Of a stretch of 64,000 nucleotides of DNA, positions 62,141 to 64,000 are shown in pieces (the stretch's first letter is position 1; each line of letters opens with the position of its first letter). Position numbers and translations under genes: made by a program. The DNA is taken from positions 1,736,001 to 1,800,000 of the forward strand of contig NZ_CP119789.1 in NCBI RefSeq assembly GCF_029338275.1. The letters are read 5' to 3'. This DNA is from Haloarcula ordinaria. GTDB lineage: Archaea > Halobacteriota > Halobacteria > Halobacteriales > Haloarculaceae. The notes beneath the pieces are model-generated. The model worked only from the letters and a program-made list of their open reading frames with translations, did no database searches and was not told the origin of the DNA.

Positions 62141-63319
62141 TCAGTTCCGGAGGGCGTCGGTGACGGTCTCGAGCTCGCCCGCCGCCTCGAGATGGTCGGC
62201 GAGGTCGGACAGCGCGTCTCGGCGGCCGCCCAGCAGCAGGCTGCCGTCGCCGGCGCGGACGACGGCGCCCGTCTCCGCCGCTGCCGTGACGAGTCTGTCG
62301 GTCGCTTTGGCGTCGAGTCCCTGCACTTCGAACACCGACCCGACGAACGGCTCGCCGTCCCGCCGCTCGGAGCCGATTCGCTCCAGGTGACGTTCGACTT
62401 CGCGGCTCTCGCGGACGTCGAGTTCGCTCACGGTGACGTCGTCGCCGACGGTCTCCCGGCGCTCGGTGAACGCCGCGCCGATGGTCGCCGCGTCGACAGT
62501 CTCCGTCACGTCGTGGGTCCGGACGACGTGGGCGCCGCGCTCGACGGCCATCGACGTGGCCGCGAGACTTACCGGCAGTGCTTCGTCCGTCGAGCGGTCG
62601 GCCAGTTCCCGGAGGAAGTTCTTGCGGTTGATGGAGACCAGGATGGGGAGGCCGAACCCGCGGAACTCCCGGAGGCGGCGGAACGTCTCGCGGTCGTCCT
62701 CGGTGGTCTTGGCCTCGCTCCAGCCGCCGAACGCGGGGTCGACGATGGTCTTGTCGGTGAAGCCGTTCTGCGTGAGCGCCTCGTAGATGCGGTCGACGTA
62801 GTCCGCCTGCGCGGCCCATTCGGGGGACTTCGCGTCGGCCCAGTCGACGTCGTCGACGGCGCCGGGGCGCGTGAGGTCCGGGGGGCTCGCCATCTTGCCG
62901 ACGGCCACGTCGTACTCGCGGCAGACGACCGGCATCTCGGAGTCGGCGAAGCCACAGATGTCGTTGACCATGTCGAAGCCGGCGTTCAGTGCGGCTTCGG
63001 CTACTTCGGCGTACCGCGTCTCGATGGAGAAGACTGCGTCGCCGCTGACTGACTGGATGGTCTCGACGGCCGTATCGAGGCGGTCGAGCTCCTCCTCGGC
63101 CGAGAGCACGTCCAGGCGCTTGTTCGCCGACTCCAGGCCGACGTCGACGATGTCTGCGCCTTCGCCGATGAGGGCCTCGTCGACGAACGCCGCGGCTTCG
63201 CCCGCGTCGTCGAAGACGGAGGGCTTGTAGGGCGACTCCTTACTGACGTTCAGCACTCCCATGATGCGCGGTGGCTGGTCGTCACCGATCTCGAGGCCGG
63301 CCGCGTCAACACGTCGCAT
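62141..63319 (-). CDS. Dihydropteroate synthase-like protein, divergent
   Basis: 392 residues, longer than the usual 270-300 because of a C-terminal extension of about 110 residues (from REVERHLERIG). The TIM-barrel core has IMGVLNVSKESPYKPS, DIVDVGLESANKR, FSIETRYAEVAEAALNAGFDMVNDICG, and GAHVVRTHDVTE. Canonical DHPS reads LNVTPDSFSDGG and DIGGESTRPG at the first two blocks, so the pterin and pyrophosphate loops are altered. Either a halophile DHPS or a relative with another substrate. ATG at 63319 chosen over 63328. Confidence 0.8.
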   Translation of the reverse strand: MRRVDAAGLEIGDDQPPRIMGVLNVSKESPYKPSVFDDAGEAAAFVDEALIGEGADIVDVGLESANKRLDVLSAEEELDRLDTAVETIQSVSGDAVFSIETRYAEVAEAALNAGFDMVNDICGFADSEMPVVCREYDVAVGKMASPPDLTRPGAVDDVDWADAKSPEWAAQADYVDRIYEALTQNGFTDKTIVDPAFGGWSEAKTTEDDRETFRRLREFRGFGLPILVSINRKNFLRELADRSTDEALPVSLAATSMAVERGAHVVRTHDVTETVDAATIGAAFTERRETVGDDVTVSELDVRESREVERHLERIGSERRDGEPFVGSVFEVQGLDAKATDRLVTAAAETGAVVRAGDGSLLLGGRRDALSDLADHLEAAGELETVTDALRN

Positions 63320-63367
63320 GTCCTGCACGTAGGACTGGGTAAGGTAATCGTTGGCGGTTGCGGCGGC

Positions 63368-63865
63368 CTACTCGGCGGCGTCCGCTACTGGGCGAGGCTC
63401 TTCGTGGTGGTACTCGACGACGTCGAACGCCTCGAATCGCTCTCGGCCGGCCACCGTCCAGGCCGTCCCGAGGTAGGGGAACACCCGGCTCCCGGTCGCT
63501 TGCTCGGGCAGCTCGGAGACGAACGCGCGGTCGGCATAGGGGAGGAACATCGAGTAGACGTGCTGGCCGCCGATGACGTAGCCGACCGAGTCGTGGTCGG
63601 CGACCGCCTCCACCGCGTCGGGGACCGTCGAGACGAACGTCGCATTTTGCGCGTCGTACTCGCCGGGGCTCCGCGTGACGACGACCGGATGGGTCCCGCG
63701 AACGTCGGTCATCCCCGCCCACGTCTTGCGGCCCACGACGACCGGGTGGCCGGCGACCCGCTCCTTGTACTGGCGTTCGTCCGCGTCGTAGTGCCACAGG
63801 ATTGTCTCCCCGTCGCCGATGACGCCGGTCTCGGCCACCCCGGCCACGAGCACGAGTTCGGGCAT
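63368..63865 (-). CDS. folA: Dihydrofolate reductase
   Basis: 165 residues. NADPH-dependent reduction of dihydrofolate. Blocks are MPELVLVAGVAETGVIGDGETILWHYDADE, GHPVVVGRKTWAGM (cofactor), HPVVVTRS and SVGYVIGGQHVYSMFL. The catalytic acid is at the expected place (DADE). It is 48 bases upstream, in transcription order, of the dihydropteroate synthase-like gene, so folate genes are cotranscribed. Confidence 0.93.
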   Translation of the reverse strand: MPELVLVAGVAETGVIGDGETILWHYDADERQYKERVAGHPVVVGRKTWAGMTDVRGTHPVVVTRSPGEYDAQNATFVSTVPDAVEAVADHDSVGYVIGGQHVYSMFLPYADRAFVSELPEQATGSRVFPYLGTAWTVAGRERFEAFDVVEYHHEEPRPVADAAE

Positions 63866-63927
63866 ACCCGACGTAGGTATCGGCGACCTAAAGCCGCTGT
63901 CCTCGCCGAACAGTCTTTCTGACCCAC

Positions 63928-63934
63928 ATTTATC
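63928..63934 (+). promoter_or_regulatory. TATA box for the gene cut by the right edge
   Basis: ATTTATC lies 24-30 bases before the ATG at 63958. Confidence 0.6.
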
Positions 63935-63957
63935 TCGGGACCATGCGTAGGTGTCGC

Positions 63958-64000
63958 ATGGTCGGTATCACCTACGAAGATTTCCTCGACCTCGGGTACG
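63958..64000 (+). CDS. Start of an unidentified gene, 3' partial
   Basis: Only 14 complete codons are in the window: MVGITYEDFLDLGY. A good TATA box precedes it. The start resembles haloarchaeal type III RuBisCO (ITYEDFLDLxYEP-like), but this is recalled by eye and the fragment is too short to assign. Confidence 0.35.
   Translation, partial: MVGITYEDFLDLGY

Noticed and set aside
61382..63052. 556-codon plus-strand frame across the glycosyltransferase and DHPS-like genes
   Set aside because: Arg/Val/Asp-rich with no motifs and opposite to two recognisable enzymes; a high-GC shadow.

Overview
The window is a contiguous piece of a haloarchaeal (class Halobacteria) chromosome. The evidence is high GC, acidic proteomes rich in Asp and Glu, leaderless genes with a TATA box about 25 bases before the ATG, Tat-type signal peptides on secreted redox proteins, and archaea-only genes: PAN, SRP19, Gar1, GatE, FEN1, HalX, halocyanin and ferredoxin-dependent 2-oxoacid oxidoreductase. 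The gene content (methylaspartate-cycle type enzymes, a possible phasin) suggests a relative of Haloarcula, which is an inference. The two edges cut genes: a carboxyltransferase subunit on the left and an unidentified gene start on the right. No rRNA, convincing tRNA, CRISPR array, prophage or insertion sequence was seen. This is mostly core chromosome.

Layout. 1-4.8 kb: propionyl/acyl-CoA carboxylase beta, a MaoC hydratase, a CitE-type lyase and glutamate dehydrogenase, which together look like part of the methylaspartate acetyl-CoA assimilation cycle. 4.9-9.4 kb: SRPBCC protein, small flavoprotein, EamA transporter, RIO-like kinase, acyl-CoA dehydrogenase. 9.4-12.3 kb: a minus-strand set of a HalX pseudo-receiver protein, an RtcB-type RNA ligase and a universal stress protein, behind a promoter carrying two TATCGATA palindromes. 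12.5-15.2 kb: DoxX pair, degenerate redoxin, endonuclease III, stress protein. 15.3-21.7 kb: a complete haloarchaeal cytochrome bc complex operon (halocyanin, Rieske, split cytochrome b and several small membrane subunits). 21.8-26.4 kb: NAD-kinase-like protein, geranylgeranyl-reductase family protein, an unidentified 412-residue protein with an Asp-rich motif, photolyase.

26.6-30.7 kb: 2-oxoglutarate:ferredoxin oxidoreductase and two flavoproteins. 30.9-32.1 kb: proteasome-activating ATPase. 32.2-37.8 kb: a terminal-oxidase assembly island (DUF420, ABC exporter, SelT-like protein, DUF7546, CtaA-CtaB fusion, oxidase subunit II). 37.8-46.6 kb: MaoC, CAP-domain protein, SRP19-Gar1, presenilin-like protease, ornithine cyclodeaminase family, small membrane proteins, methyltransferase, GNAT, FEN1 and a coiled-coil/phasin-like protein. 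46.7-50.4 kb: carbohydrate-type ABC importer lacking its binding protein. 50.4-58.1 kb: fumarase C, lipoprotein, GatE, a RecA-like/DICT fusion, an RNA methyltransferase and a DoxX protein. 58.4-63.9 kb: a candidate structured RNA followed by a pterin/folate neighbourhood (MptE, divergent dihydropteroate synthase, DHFR) mixed with an F420-type oxidoreductase, a HAD hydrolase and a glycosyltransferase.

The energy genes fit together: 2-oxoglutarate oxidoreductase and fumarase feed the TCA cycle, the bc complex passes electrons to membrane-anchored halocyanin rather than cytochrome c1, and the oxidase island supplies heme and subunit II of the terminal oxidase. The strongest candidates for under-described biology are the HalX-RtcB-stress protein unit, the 412-residue Asp-rich orphan beside a prenyl reductase, and the hairpin RNA in front of mptE.
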